The notes beneath the pieces were generated by a model, which was given only the letters and a program-made list of their open reading frames with translations, did no database searches and had not been told where the DNA came from. Shown here one piece after another: positions 36,901 through 50,100 of a stretch of 64,000 bases of DNA (positions are counted from its first letter, which is position 1; every line of letters begins with the position of its first letter). The stretch is from Mytilus edulis (lineage: Eukaryota > Mollusca > Bivalvia > Mytilida > Mytilidae): assembly GCF_963676685.1 (NCBI RefSeq), contig NC_092353.1, positions 6,910,207 to 6,974,206 on the forward strand, given 5' to 3'. Both the position numbers and the translations under genes were made by a program.

Positions 36901-38791
36901 TATGTATCAAACAAAAAATAAACTTTATGATACAATAAAACTTTTTGAAAGGGTATTGTGGTGATAGCATATGTCAGGTTTTAAATGTTTTATCAAGTTG
37001 TATGTTTTTATTTTTAAAGAACAGAAATTAGTTTTTCAGACGTACATTTTTTTAAGAAGCGTTGTACGATTTTTAAATATGTTTTTTGTTCTTCACGAAA
37101 TTATATAATTGATAAACTGAATGAAATGTATAAAACCATGTTCATAGTTCAGTGATTTGATATGTTAAATGACAGCGAGTTGAAATGGATCACTTATGTA
37201 AGATACTGATGCAGATAATTTATATGGTTAATCTGTGGACTTCTTTTTACATTTACCGTTCCGCCTTCGCCCCATCTCGCATTCCCCCTTTTAAAAATCC
37301 CAAATTTGCATATGTAGTGTTGGAATCTTACTTTCTTGAAAAATTCTTAATTTATCATCGGAGAACTTTAGAAAATACGTTATATTAAAGCATGCATGCC
37401 AGTACTCAAACATGACTACTGAGCTGATAGAATGTTCAAGAATTTGTCTATACCAAGTATCAATTTTTAAAGATATTAAACATAATCTACAGCTGGGAAC
37501 AGTTTATCCATACAGAAGAGTTGATTCGCAGAGAAAAAAGACCTAGAGGAATACTGTTTTCAAAAAGTAAAACGGAGTTGAATTTAGAACCTTATGTCGT
37601 TAAATTAAATTAAACTTTAAATAACGCTTCCAGAATACAATTTGTTCTATCCAATAGGGCAGGTGTACTCATATATATACTTAGATATGAACGTTGCTAT
37701 ATCTACTGCCTATATCTTACTGACGATTAAATGTATTATCTTTTCTTTAGTAATCATCCAGACAGTCCTTGTTTCAGAGGAGAAGAAAACATACATCCCT
37801 CGATGTTTCTGCGATTTAAAAAAAATAGGTTTAATTCATTTGTATTATCTTATCAACAGTTTTACGTAAATGGAACCTTTTTTATCATTATTTTCTTTCC
37901 TTATAGATTAGAATCTGAATATACTTAGTTAACTTTATGTATAATAAGTATTGATTTGTGACTATTGATATGAACTGTATTATGTAACTATGTGTAGCAT
38001 ACTGCAAGTATATTTTTGTGTTCATGTTTGCGGTCTCCTGGTTTTCTTTTTCAATATGATTGTGGACTTAATGATACAAGTTGCAGTCGTATTTGGGTTT
38101 TTTTTTTTTTTTTTATTATTATTAAGCTTTGAGTATTTTCCTTCGTATTTACAACGTAGTTTTATATAGATACTTCACTGGAGCATTGACAGTGAAGACT
38201 TAAGATTCTATTTGATGTAAAATAACAAAACATTAGAAAATAAACATACTGAACAAAAGTAAAAGCAGTAAAACTGATAGAAATATTTCAAAATATATGC
38301 ATGAAGTATTTCCAAAATAATGCTCAAGAGTTTTAAAAATCATGAAAAGTGCTTCAACTTCAAAATTAATCTTTGTTTTTTAAATAACATTTGAAAAAAA
38401 TAAAACAAGAACCACCAAAAATATTGGACAGTACAATACGGTCACAACCAAAACAACATCCAGATAGTACGAATAGTGTCGGACACAAAATGTGCTGGGT
38501 GGACAAATTTAACATGGATTGACTTGATATGTCAGCATAACATATAGTCTTGTCTTTAGGACATAGTGCTGTCATAGAAAAGTTTGGCCTAGTTGAAGAG
38601 TAGTATCCGAGATTAATATATTGTTAATAATTGTGTAGATGTATGTATGTATGCCTGTATAATGTGCTAACAAGTCTCTGTGATGTATATACATGCGTCT
38701 GTGTACCACGGATATTTTAGTAATTTGAGGCACGAAATTCTGGTTAAGTATCTCATCCCAGCATATAATAACTACACCAAAAGTATGACAG
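33984..38791. other. Long intergenic stretch, mostly unrecognised
   Basis: No supported gene. It contains an R2 fragment inverted at 34570-34640, an R1 copy at 36548-36750, a poly-T run at 36108-36118 and another at 38098-38113. Short frames (36275-36565, 37185-37388 and others) lack motifs and splice partners. A non-coding first exon of gene A should lie somewhere upstream of 34020 but cannot be placed. Confidence 0.4.
36548..36750 (+). repeat. Dispersed repeat R1
   Basis: Contains ACACCGAAGTTCACGGAATA, then AACTGTCATATTCCTGAC, GGATTAAACCTGGTT and GTATGACAGTCGCATG; one of the most complete copies in the window. Confidence 0.65.
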
Positions 38792-41135
38792 TTAGTAATC
38801 TTTCACAGTATCAATAAATCCACTTGCTCTCGAAGATTTTTTATACTCCAGTGCAATGATGTCATCGTAACGTCTCAATGTTACTCTGATGCCATTTACG
38901 ATTATAACACTACCAGCTAACACATCACGTGATTTCTGACTATCTAATAAAATGATCCATCTGAAAGACATTGGAAAGTACTGGAGAGATTTCATGCGAC
39001 ATTCTTTGTTTGAGAATAACAGACATTTCAGTTGATGGTATACATCTTCATGTGAGGCATGACTTCCGCCCAGATCAAACACCAAAGCATTTGGAATAGG
39101 ATCCGGTTGTGCTTTTGTTTCACTACTTTTAGCGTACTTCTTAATTTCTGCCATTACATCATCAAATATTTCATTAGAATACCTGTAAAATTAAGAATTT
39201 CATACAAGGTTCATATTTTGGTAGAGTTTCTGTAAAATTGTGAATTATTATACTTTAATAGTCTATAAAGTTTAAGTATAATCCCGTGATTCGATATGTA
39301 TGATACTATCCGTCCAATTTAGAACATGATGTACTTAAATTTAAGAAAAAAGCAAAATGACAACCCATTCATACGGAACTTTTTTGAAATAACACATGGA
39401 TGTTTCAAAAGGTGTATCTTACAGGTAGTTTATCGTAAACTTATAACAGTCCCTGCCAACTATTTGTGTAATGCCCCCGCAACTAAAATGAAGGGTGGGG
39501 GGGGGGGGGGGGAGATTGTTTTTCCCTTGTCTGTTACTCCGTCTGTATGTCCATAACATTATACGTATATAGTTATTCAGAATAACTCCTCCTACAGTTT
39601 GAATCCTAGGAATTTTCACTTTGCTGTCTGTTTGTACATAATTATAATGGAGGTGTGCATGTGGTCAGGGTTTTGATTTTTATAGATATTTCCTCTTTTA
39701 GGAGATATTTGAACTTTGTCATTTTTTGGGGTATAAGCGGTGAAATATTGAAGTTATTATTTTAGATAACACTTTGCATCTGCGAGGGCATCAATTGTGT
39801 CTTGCAGACAAAATAAAAAATCAAAGAAAATCATATACTGACTTTGTTATAAAACAGTAAATTCAGAGTGGAGTGCAGGGACATCACTTTGTCTAGTTTA
39901 CAGTTGTTCTTGTTTTTAAGATCTTTTAACATTACATCAATAATCTTAACGCTGCACCACTAGTTGGTTGGCCGATATGGAATATCCGTTTCACAGATGA
40001 TATTGGCTATGATCCTAATCTACAATTCCGTCCCCTTTTCACGAATGTGACCTACCGACTTAGACTTGTTACCGGGTTTGCAACAATATGAGCAACACAA
40101 TGGGTGTCACATGTGGAGCAGTATCTGCTTACCCTTCGAGAACACTTGAGATCACCCAAAGTTTTTGCAAATTGGTTGGGTTCGTGTTGTTTCGATGTTG
40201 TGTTTGTGTGTTCTATTGTTTGTCTTTTATCTTTTTTTGGCCATGACGTTGTCAGTTTATTTTCGATTATTGAGTTTGAAAGCTCTCTGGTATCTTTCGA
40301 TTCTCTTTCTCACCACTGCTCTAGATCATCAATAAATATAATTATTATATAGACGAAATAAATGTGTATTATTACCTGTGACATTACTTTTCAGTTCGAA
40401 CTTATTCAACAAATTTTGAATGGGTGTCTTTGAGTTTGGACCAGAAACATTAAACTGAGACACCAACACATCTAACGGTTAAAGAAAATACGCCATTGAC
40501 GAATCATTCCTATGACGTCATTGTCGGATCAAAGACATGACGTCATAGTCAAATGGCTTCTAGATCTTGTAAGCTGCAGTTTTTGCACAAACATATAGAT
40601 GCCACTGTAACCTCGCAGCTTTCGAGGGCGGTCTTCGGATAACGGCATTTACCAGTACATACATACATACATACATACATACATACATACATACATACAT
40701 ACATACATACATACATACATACATACATACATACATACATACATACATACATACATACATACATACATACATACATACATACATACATACATACATACAT
40801 ACATACATACATACATACATACATACATACATACATACATACATACATACATACATACATACATACATACATACATACATACATACATACATACATACAT
40901 ACATACATACATACATACATACATACATACATACATACATACATACATACATACATACATACATACATACATACATACATACATACATACATACATACAT
41001 ACATACATACATACATACATACATACATACATACATACATACATACATACATACATACATACATACATACATACATACATACATACATACATACATACAT
41101 ACATACATACATACATACATACATACATACATACA

Positions 41136-41169
<34 letters not shown>

Positions 41170-41500
41170 AAAAATAATTTTATAATTTGAAAACAAGTAT
41201 CACTTACTTGACTTTTTCTTTCTTTGGTGCACGAGGTGTGTTTGATTTTGAGGAAGATTTATTAAATGTGGTAACAGTGGGCACCAATGTTTCTGATACT
41301 GTGTTCGTAGTTAACTTCGCCGATCCTTTCGTTATAAAAGATTTTGATTTCGTCAGAATTTTCGGCTTCACACACTTTAGCTTAGTTTCTCCTTTAGATT
41401 CCAATTCTGTTTTCGTCTTTGCCTTTCGTCTCCATTTACGAGCGAACTTTGTCGGTCGGATTTGTTCTTGGATAACAAGCATTGCGATTCTACGAAACAT
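38792..41500 (-). CDS. RRM-like domain protein B (two exons, 227 aa)
   Basis: Exon 1 is 41500-41208 and exon 2 is 39182-38792. The donor AA/GTAAGT and acceptor AATTTTACAG/GTATT join in phase 2, creating the residues KYSNEIFDDV across the junction, an open frame found only after splicing. The start ATG has an in-frame TGA upstream. Exon 1 encodes a very basic, low-complexity part (ARKWRRKAKTK, APKKEKVK), perhaps a nuclear or RNA-contact tail. Exon 2 encodes the same RRM-like domain as gene A: PNALVF, ASHEDVYHQLKCLL, MKSLQYF, MSFRWIILLDS, SRDVLAG, VNGIRVTLRRYDD, LEYK. The intron of about 2.0 kb contains a 510-bp tetranucleotide array. Function unknown. Confidence 0.75.
39493..39513 (+). repeat. 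Poly-G run in intron of gene B
   Basis: An almost pure G stretch after ATGAAGGGT, able to form G-quadruplex structures on the coding-opposite strand. It is also a likely place for assembly error. Confidence 0.7.
39955..40330 (+). repeat. Dispersed repeat R8 in intron of gene B
   Basis: Contains GGTTGGCCGATATGGAATAT, then TTGAGATCACCC and GACGTTGTCAGTTTATTTTC with CTCTCTGGTATCTTTCG. The last part recurs at 30230-30320. No coding capacity. Confidence 0.6.
40656..41164. repeat. Uninterrupted (TACA)n microsatellite, about 127 copies
   Basis: About 510 bases of perfect TACA/TGTA without a single interruption. It sits in the intron of gene B. The minus-strand frames reading Tyr-Val-Cys-Met repeats are produced by the array (four bases per unit give a four-residue cycle) and are not genes. 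The left flank (40590-40665) resembles 53775-53845, where the same phrase TTTACCAGTACATAC is not expanded. Confidence 0.95.
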
Positions 41501-43923
41501 TTTGATTAAACCTCAGTTTCTAAATAATAGCTCAGAAAATCAGTAAAACACTCCTGTGTATGTATACACAAAATAGAACATGTACGTGTAAAAAAGACCT
41601 GTTATTTACTTAGGTATTCTAAGTAGCTACTGGAATAAATGATCACTAAACAGATAAATCAATTTTTTAGCATAAAGTAAAACCAATTAAATAATTTAAT
41701 TTATATATATGTGGGTTAATAATTTAAATATCCTGTTTTTTATATATGTATAAAACTTTTCATGTATGAAAACCACTTGAGATGTCTTTTATGGTGTATA
41801 GATCAAGCGAAAGATAAATCATTTTGATTAAAACACGAAAATGTCATAAAATCGTTAATCGTCTCCGTCTTTAAAGTTTTTTGTAATCTTTTTAATTGAA
41901 TATATAACTTTTTAAAACTATAAATACATTTTGAAAATTTGAAAATAAGGCCAGTTATATCTGATACATAAATTGAATGATTTTCTTTATACGCTGGTTT
42001 TCATTATGTCTTTATTTGTGTAGACACGGGATAATGTAGTGATTCCATTTAAACAAATTAAGATATACTGCAGCAAACCAAAAACATACTTGAGAAATCC
42101 TGGCGTTTGTTAGTCATGTGTGATTTTTAATTTGAATTCATTTATATATTTAGGAGTTTGATATGACGTCCATTATCACTGAACCAGTACACATTTGTTT
42201 AGATTTTTTGTTTAGGCTGAAGCATACGATATTTTCTCGATGCGATGAAGACCCATTGGTGACATTGAGCCGTTTTATCCTCTCTGGTCGGGTTGTTGTC
42301 TCTTTGACACATATCCCATTTTCATTCTCAATTATAATGAGAAAGATTATATCTGTGCCTACTTAATGTAGCCCGCTTCTGGGTACTGTGTTTGGTGGCT
42401 TTGTGTTGGTTTCTGCACTTTGGTTGGGTTGTTGTCTCTTTGAAACCATTTCCATATTAACTGTACTTTATTTGTAATCACACATTCTTTTTTTTATTAG
42501 CATTGGTGTCACGGTACGTGTATTTATAAGTATAGTAAATTAACAGCATAAATAACCCAAAATTTAGAACTCATGTTAGAGAACATGATGTTTTAATTAT
42601 GTCCAAAATATATGTTGAACTTACTTCAAACAAAAATTTGAAAAAACAAGAAATGGGACAACTTTTAAAAAATTAAATGAAAGATCAATGTATTATTTGT
42701 GTTATATGCGTCAAATCGCATGCACTTACTAGAATTATATATGAATGTAGTTCGCAAAGGAAATCTAATGAAAAATATTTTTTAAACACTATAGAGAGAA
42801 TAGATTTTGTTGATATTCGTTAAAATATGAGTTATGTACCACATTTCAAAAAGTTTCAAACAGATAATTTATTTATGTATTATTGTCATTTTGTTTATTT
42901 TCTTTGGTTACATCTTCTGACATCAGACTCGGAATTCTCTTGAACTGAGTTTTAATGTGCGTATTGTTATGCGTTTACTTTTCTGCATTGGCTAGAAGCA
43001 TAGGGGAAGGGTTGCATGAGATCTCATAAACATGTTTAACCCCGCCGCATTTTTGCGCCTGTCCCAAGTCAGGAGCCTCTGGCCTTTATTAGTCTTGTAT
43101 TATTTTAATTTTAGTTTCTTGTGTACAATTTGGAAATTAGTATGGCTTTCATTATCACTGAACTAGTATATATATATTTGTTTAGGGGCCAGCTGAAGGA
43201 CGCCTCCGGGTGCGGGAATTTCTCGCTGCATTTAAGACCTGTTGGTGACCTTCTGATGTTGTCTGTTCTATGGTCGGGTTTTTGTCTCTTTGACACATTC
43301 CCCATTTCCTTTCTCATTTTTAATTGATTTTTTTTGGTGCTATGATGTATATTGATAAAATGAAAACTTTGTACGTAAATGAGACAGCCCAAGAACAAAT
43401 ATAACCAAAAGATACTAGCTGTGACCCAGTGGACAACAGTAGAGGTATGTCAAACTATGTGTTGCACATTTTATCTGTATTATGTTATATATATATTTGA
43501 AAATTTAACTGTCTCGAGTGGATAAATATCGTATCACACTCGATGCAGTGGTAGATATATATATATATGTAAAGTCTCTGAATGATTGTATAATAAAAAC
43601 TATAACACAAATTCCCATACGTTTCGGTATATATAATGCCGTTTGCCTTCAATTACAAGCAAGGGTGTGCTGTCGAGAGCCTGTTTGCGTTTGGACACGC
43701 GACGTATAACAATCAGTAACCATGAATACTATATCTGCGTAAGATACCACTCTGTTATGGTTAACCGTAAATAATGATTTTTTTCGCTCTAAAAGTATTT
43801 TATTTTATTCAATTGTGTTTTGAATAAATTATTAAAAGTATGTCCGATTGTAAGAAATGATTAGTGTATCACTTTGACTAATTGTACACGACAATAAATG
43901 CAATGGATATCTTTATTTTATTT
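41501..43923. other. Intergenic with dispersed repeats R4
   Basis: No supported gene. Two copies of family R4 lie at 42150-42345 and 43015-43325 (shared CATTATCACTGAAC, TGACATTGAGCC or GGTGACCTTCTG, and TCTCTTTGACACAT); a partial copy is at 54655-54775. Small (TA)n runs occur near 43480 and 43555. Confidence 0.5.
43912..43917 (-). terminator. Polyadenylation signal of gene C
   Basis: AATAAA on the minus strand begins seven bases after the stop codon at 43924, and a second AATAAA-like hexamer overlaps. This supports the TAA at 43924 as the true end of gene C. Confidence 0.5.
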
Positions 43924-46900
43924 TTAATTTACTTTTACTGTCTTCATTATTTTGGGTGCCGATTTTGCTTTTTTCATAGAAAACGGTAATTTCAAGTCTC
44001 TTTTCTCGCTTCTTATCTTTTCTAAATACAAATACGTCTGGTGTTCTCTGCTTGTTATCTCATCTAAGAATTTTATGACAATTTGGACATCATCAAGTCT
44101 GAATCCAGCACGAACCATGTGATCTGCTTCCAACTTGCTTGAAACTTCCACCAGCCATCTATTTCTCACAACAGTATCGCCAGCACGTACAGACAATGGA
44201 TCAAACTGTAGTTTTGTGATATCACAATTGAATTCGTTCACCAGCATATCTTTTACCTCTTTGTGTGAATACTTTTCATTTTCTGGTAGACTGAAGCACA
44301 CCACTAGAGGGCGTTTTTCTGGAGGTATTTTGAGTGTATGTGTAGCTGGGTAGCATCTATCTTCATATTTACTAGTATCCCATGTTTTGGGCAGAGCTGA
44401 CGAGTCTTCAACATCCAAATTGGCACCCGTCGATCTTAAACAATTGAAATATGATAGTAAAGTACAATTAGAACATAACACAAAAAAAAAAACAATTCAG
44501 AAATGGAATGCGAAATGAGCGACGCAAAATTTTACTTTTATTCAGTTAACGAAGAATTTAGCTCTGTTGTAATATTTGTTTTCGAAAACAGTTATTGTAA
44601 CAACTTCTTTTAGATACACCAAACTGTTGTGACAAAGTTCAATAAACAAATTAGAACGCATAGAGAGAAAGAAAAATAAACACCGCACTTAGTTTTAACG
44701 TGCTCCGTGTATCTACCAACTGTTGTGACAAAGTTTAATACAGAAATAAGAACGCAAGAAAAGACAGAAAAATAAACATCGCACTTAGTTTTCACGTGCT
44801 CCGTGCATCTACCAACTGTTGTGACAAATGTAAATAACAAAACAAATTAAAACGCATGGAAAGAAAGGAAAATGAACATCGCACTTAGCTTTCACGTGCT
44901 CCTACATTTTATGTTGATTTTTTAAGGTCTCAAATTCGGTTGACTTTGACAACACTGAAAAACCAGATGTAGTTAATTAGCATCCAGCCAATTTGAAACC
45001 ACGACCAGATGAAATGTTTTTGAAGATTCCTATATGTTATGGATTTGGAATAAAGGTAAAAAGTGCAGATAGCAGCCTTAGTTAAGTATATCAATCCATT
45101 TTTGTACATTCATCTGTTCAATAATTTCCATACCAATATATTCACCAGAAATCTTTTTTATGACTTTAGTTTGATGGGATTTCAAATTGTATCCAACTTG
45201 TCTACAGATGTGTAATAGATGTGCCTTGATATGCCTAGGTTAATTCCCCTTAATTTGGACAGATTATTTATTTAGTATTTAAATGTTTATTTTAAGTTAA
45301 ATTTGATTTAAATATAGTAGGATAAAAGTAAAGAATGATAATTTAACTGTTTTAGTTTTTAACTTTGATGTTTTTATAGTGTTTTAAGAATATTCATTTA
45401 TTCAACTTTTCTTCAGTACCTTTTATGTTAAAGTTCTCTTGATTAATGATAAGTTTAGGATATCATTTGATATTCAGTCGGAGTCGGCCTTGCACAGGCC
45501 TCCAAATACTGGCCGGAACTAATATTAGTACTATTGGAGTCTAGAGTTAGCCACCACTTCGGTGCAGTTCGCCAGTGTTAGTCACCCCTTTTTGGTGCAA
45601 TTTTACTACTTTTAAACACAACGCGAAGCAAATTTACTTTATTTTACTTAAAAGACTAACTCTGGGAACACTCTACTTTTCATTTTACATTTGAAATTAC
45701 TTTATTTTTGAACTTCAGTTTAGAAAGTTTTCTGACTCCTGTTTATTTCCGACTTTGTTTAAATTCATGCAATTATTGTACATTTATGAATAAATTATAG
45801 TTTCATTTGATTTATTGTCTGTTATTCAGCCAAAATCTGATATCAGGTATCCCGATGGTCGAATAGGGACGAAGTACTGGCCGCTACACGTCCCGGGAGG
45901 TGTCGTCACCGACCCCCTCCGTTACAGATGTAATATTATGACTAAATATTATAATTTGCTGTAAAGTAAATATGTTGCCCAATATTGTACTCATACCCTT
46001 TATCATTTAAATTGTGTGTTTTAGTGCTAAATACAAAGATTCATATATTTCTGATAAAATATATGTTGACTGTCCCGTATAATTATTTATAATTATATTT
46101 CATTTTACACTAGGTGGTGGCAATGTCCCATCGAGAATTATTACATCTTTTTTCTTCTATTAATAGCCATGCGCTATATTTTTTGGTCATTTTTTCCCAT
46201 GAATTTAATAGTCAATGATATTTCAAGCTTTTAATCGTCCCGAGTCTCGGCGAATTTTGATTAAAACAAAAGTCATCAAAATATCTTTTATATCAGTTTA
46301 TGGTTTGTCTAATGTATCATAGTAAATATGTTACCTTTTAAGTAGATCTATATCTGGCTCATTGTTCTCGACGACCTCACTGTCTTCTATATTTGTAGAT
46401 GTAACGAGAGTTTCACTTTTATCTTCGATCTCTGATACATTCTTTTTAAACAGGGTGGCTGATGGCTTAGCTCTAGCTTCTTTTTCTCTGAAAGGATCCC
46501 GGAAACCTAACGAACGAATGTTTTCAGGTAGCTTATACTCGGAAGCTGCCTTAACGTCATCCGTAAATGAAACCTGTTTTCCGTGCATTACCACAGCTGC
46601 CGACTTTGGTCTGTAAAGTTCGCCATTATCATCCTCGCTCCTACGGACTAAGCATCCAGTTTTTGGCCTGACTCTGTCGGCAGTTTCTTTATAGAATTTC
46701 CATTGAAAGCTATCTATAAGCGGGTTGTAGGATAAAACTGATTTAAAACCTTTCAACTTTAAAATCTTGCTCATCTTTGTACGTATTTCATTTTCATTGC
46801 CGTGCATGAAGGCTTCCAAGTACTTAACGTCGTCAGATGCACAAGCTTTGTCAAATAACTCATTGATATCTACATTGTTGACCTCTGCAGGCTTCGTAAA

Positions 46901-46993
46901 ACAAGAAGCGGATCCTGCTCTATAAGAACTCAATGGTATATGGTATTTTGATTCTATATTACGTAAAATCATAGCCTGGCTTGATGTGGGCAT
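43924..46993 (-). CDS. RRM-like domain protein C (two exons, 389 aa)
   Basis: Exon 1 is 46993-46335 (219 codons plus 2 bases) and exon 2 is 44434-43924. The donor AAAAG/GTAACA and acceptor TTGTTTAAG/ATCG join in phase 2 (AG+A = Arg). An in-frame TAA lies upstream of the ATG. The N-terminal 220 residues are not recognised: an acidic-helical stretch (DINELFDKACASDDVKYLEA), then RPK-S/T motifs (RVRPKTG, YRPKSA) and an acidic tail. The C-terminal part carries a diverged version of the domain in genes A and B: RPLVVCFSLPE, SHKEVKDMLVNEF, ITKLQFDPLS, NRWLVEVSS, KLEADHMVRAG, DVQIVIKFLDE. The end is basic (MKKAKSAPKIMKTVKVN). RPKSA-like motifs are common in cytoskeletal and ciliary proteins, but no function can be claimed. 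Confidence 0.75.
44618..44910. repeat. Three tandem units of about 105 bp in gene C intron
   Basis: AACTGTTGTGACAAA, then AGAACGCA and GCACTTAGTTTTCACGTGCT recur three times with small changes, spaced about 105-110 bases. Open frames across it are chance. Confidence 0.8.
45211..45926. mobile_element. Probable solo LTR with GATG target-site duplication
   Basis: The segment starts TGTAATAGATG and ends CTCCGTTACA, so the ends are TG...CA with inverted TGTAA/TTACA, as in Ty3/Gypsy LTRs. GATG flanks it on both sides (45207-45210 and 45927-45930). It is 716 bases long, contains an AATAAA-like hexamer near 45790 and a GC-rich 3' end, and has no coding sequence next to it. It lies in the intron of gene C. 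Confidence 0.7.
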
Positions 46994-49284
46994 TATACCA
47001 AGATCTTACCTAACAACCCCATGACGACAAACTGTGACGTGATATTTGCATAACGACGTTCAGTTATTGACATTAATATACACATATGTTTTGTTCTCTT
47101 GGTTTTGACTTGTGAATACTATATGCAATTACATTTCTATAATTTAATTACCACACCAATTTTCAGAGTATCTGTGATTATAAGTCCGAGACTGCTCTGG
47201 CGTCTGACTTATTTTATCGCGAGGGCTCCAGTAAGTTATAAAATGGCTATCAAACGTCAGCGTCATATCTGACTATTAATCTGGCGGTTGATGTGTATCA
47301 ATGGAAAAACATTTATTGTGATAAATCATTAAAATCTATTGATAGAGAACGATAGTTACACACTGAGTTTCAAGGTTGTATTTCTAGAAATTTGCTCTGA
47401 ACTTTATATATAAAATTGACACATAATACATGGTTACATATATATACATGTAATGAGACACAGAGCCCTATTGCTTTCAAAATATGTTGCCAATATTCCA
47501 AGGACATATATATAGTAACTAAAATAAGTCGAAATAAGTGCAACAGTTGAGTTACCTGATAATTATTCCAAGGATTTGGAAAAAAAATATGGCCAAGATC
47601 TGATGAAATAAAAGAAGATGGAGACTTTTATAAGATATACACAGTGACAGAGAATCTTCTTTACAATTTATTATTATTGGTTTTCGGTCATTATGTAGCA
47701 GAGTGATTTTTATGATAATTTTATATATAATTGTAAAAATCATCTTTTTAATTACTATATTTATTATAAAGCTTAATTACGTATTTGAATATTGTATATT
47801 CAGTTTAAATTATTACTTGCAAACCTTACTTTTATGTATAGTAATATTCACGTTATTTTATGAATATTCATTAGGGATTTACTTGAATCATTGTATTTGA
47901 TTGGCTGTTTATATTTCGCGGTAGATATATTAATGTTATATGAAATAGCTTGTTATTTATATATGTTGTATAATTGCTATTTCAGACTTGTTATTTATAT
48001 ACTGGTACAATAAAGAATCAGAACCTTAAGCTCTCATTGGTGTTATTCCTAACGCATAGAAAACCACCTACTACAATTACTATTATTTATTGACAGATCC
48101 TTTAATTCAAACTAATTAGAAAACGACGGGTGTGTTATTGTTCAGAGGTCTTAAGGATGTATTCTTCTGACTTTTCAGTCTCGTTAAAATCTCGTTCTTG
48201 AATTATTTCCAAAACATGTGATAAAAGTGGAAAATATCAACGAATTTCCAAAACATTTGATCAAAGTGAAAAATATCAACGAATTCTTAAAATATTATGA
48301 TCAAACATAACTCTGTGAAAAAGTTGTGTATTTACAATGAATGGTTTTTGAGTAATCCAGTTTTCAAATTTTACGACCAATCAAGTCATTATTTTTAGCC
48401 AAAATTTTGAGAAAATGGGTTAGGGATACAAAAAATAATTTTACAAGAATCATGTACATCCCATATCATTTTGGTCTTTTCAAATTTCTTAGATATGTAT
48501 TCTTTCAATCATTTACAACAAAAAATTTGAAATAATATGGATTTTGTTCTTAAAACTGAGAAAAATCACCAAAATACAAAATTGACAGCATGGTAAAATT
48601 TACACAAAAAAGCGTCAAACCGCTAGGATAAAACTTTCTTATATCAACACCGACCTATAGTTTTTTTAAGTAAAATTTATTCAGATTGGTCCACTTTATC
48701 TTTATAGAAAGTATGAAAAAAAGTTTAATTGTGGAACTGTGATTTTTTTCACGATAATAGCCCAAAAAGTTGTAAAAATCGATGACAAATGGGAATATCA
48801 TCAAAATTGGGCATTTTCAAAGTGCTGTAGCAAAAAATAAATAAATAAAAATAAATTATTTGTTGTTGCTGTTGTTTTTAATAAGAAATTTCTGTGGCGA
48901 TTTGATTTATTTTTTTCGAAAGCATTAATTAATGCAAATTGCATTTTATGTTATTTCTATTATTTAAGACTTGTAATTGTTATTTTATAGGGCACTTGTA
49001 TATGGTGAATATTATAACAAACATTTTATAAAAGAACCTTAGCATTTATGATTTATGTCTATATTGGAAATCCTCACGCAACTGTACATTATATCATGAT
49101 ATTTTATACAGTATAGTTCAAAAAAGTAAAAATACAAAAATACTGAACTGCGAGGAAAATTCAAAACAGAAAGTCCCTTATCTGGCAAAATAATGGCCAA
49201 ATCAAAAGCTCAAACTCATCGAACGAATGGAAAACAACTGTGTCAACTGTTTGTCAATGCCACTGTTTAAGACACAATAGAAGG

Positions 49285-49510
49285 GGAGGACAGGGGGTAC
49301 CCTTCTCCCTTTTCCCACCCCTTTCTCCTTTCTCCTACCCCTCTTCTCCTTTCTCCTACCCCTCTTCTCCTTATTTTATTTTTCATATTTTATTTTTTTC
49401 TCCAACTTTTTCTTCTTTCTCCCAGCCTTCCTCTCCTTTCTCCTACCCCTTTCTCCTTTCTCCCACCCATTTCTCCTTTCTCCCTTTCTCCCTTACCCCT
49501 GTCCTCCCCC
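49285..49510 (+). repeat. Pyrimidine-rich minisatellite (CTCCTTTCTCCTACCC type)
   Basis: About 225 bases almost wholly C and T, built of CTTTCTCCTACCCCT variants. The overlapping frame of Ser/Pro/Phe runs is a product of the composition. Confidence 0.8.
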
Positions 49511-49934
49511 TCACACTAGTTTCCTGTGAAAAAGTGTCCGCCTGGACAGTTTTTTAATAGAATTTATGTATTAAAAATTTCCATTGCCATGAAATATTGT
49601 CCCCAAAGTGTACAGAATTATACATCAAAAGTTATTTTAAAAAGACAATTTCAATTTCGCAGCAAAGTTACAAGAGTTTATTTAGTGGAAAATTTTCATT
49701 GGGGACATTATTAAATCCTACAAATTGTTTTAAAATTGTGTCCTCCAACCCAAACGAAATTAGTTACCTGTTACCTTCTGTTATTTCCTTCTCTATCAGG
49801 TGAACCTTGAGTTGAAGTAATGTACTTTTTCAAACTGAGAACTTTACTATATTTATATGTCACTCGCATGATTATGACAAGGGACCAGAAGGTAAAATAC
49901 AAATATAGAAAAGCCTGTTGGTCATTGCGACAAG

Positions 49935-50100
49935 ATAGATATAGGAAGTTGTGGTGTGATTGCCAATGAGACAACTCTCCATCCAAGGATGTATATTAGA
50001 GTTATACGTCCTTGTCTCTATCCAAATGAAATAACAATTTATAAACGTAAACAGTGGCATTATAGGTCAATGTACGGCCTTCAACTTAGCCATGATTGAT
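49935..50100 (+). repeat. Dispersed repeat R2
   Basis: Contains AGGAAGTTGTGGTGTGATTG, then CCAATGAGACAACTCTCCAT and GTCAATGTACGGCCTTCAAC; matches 58395-58600. Confidence 0.7.

Noticed and set aside
40549-41196. Long minus-strand frames of repeating Tyr-Val-Cys-Met
   Set aside because: They are the automatic translation of a perfect tetranucleotide array; all three frames of the strand are open for the same reason.
44135-44840. Small frames opposite gene C exon 2 and in its intron tandem repeat
   Set aside because: One is antisense of the exon; the others follow the 105-bp repeat.
49240-49557. Ser/Pro/Phe-rich frame
   Set aside because: Explained by the C/T-only minisatellite.
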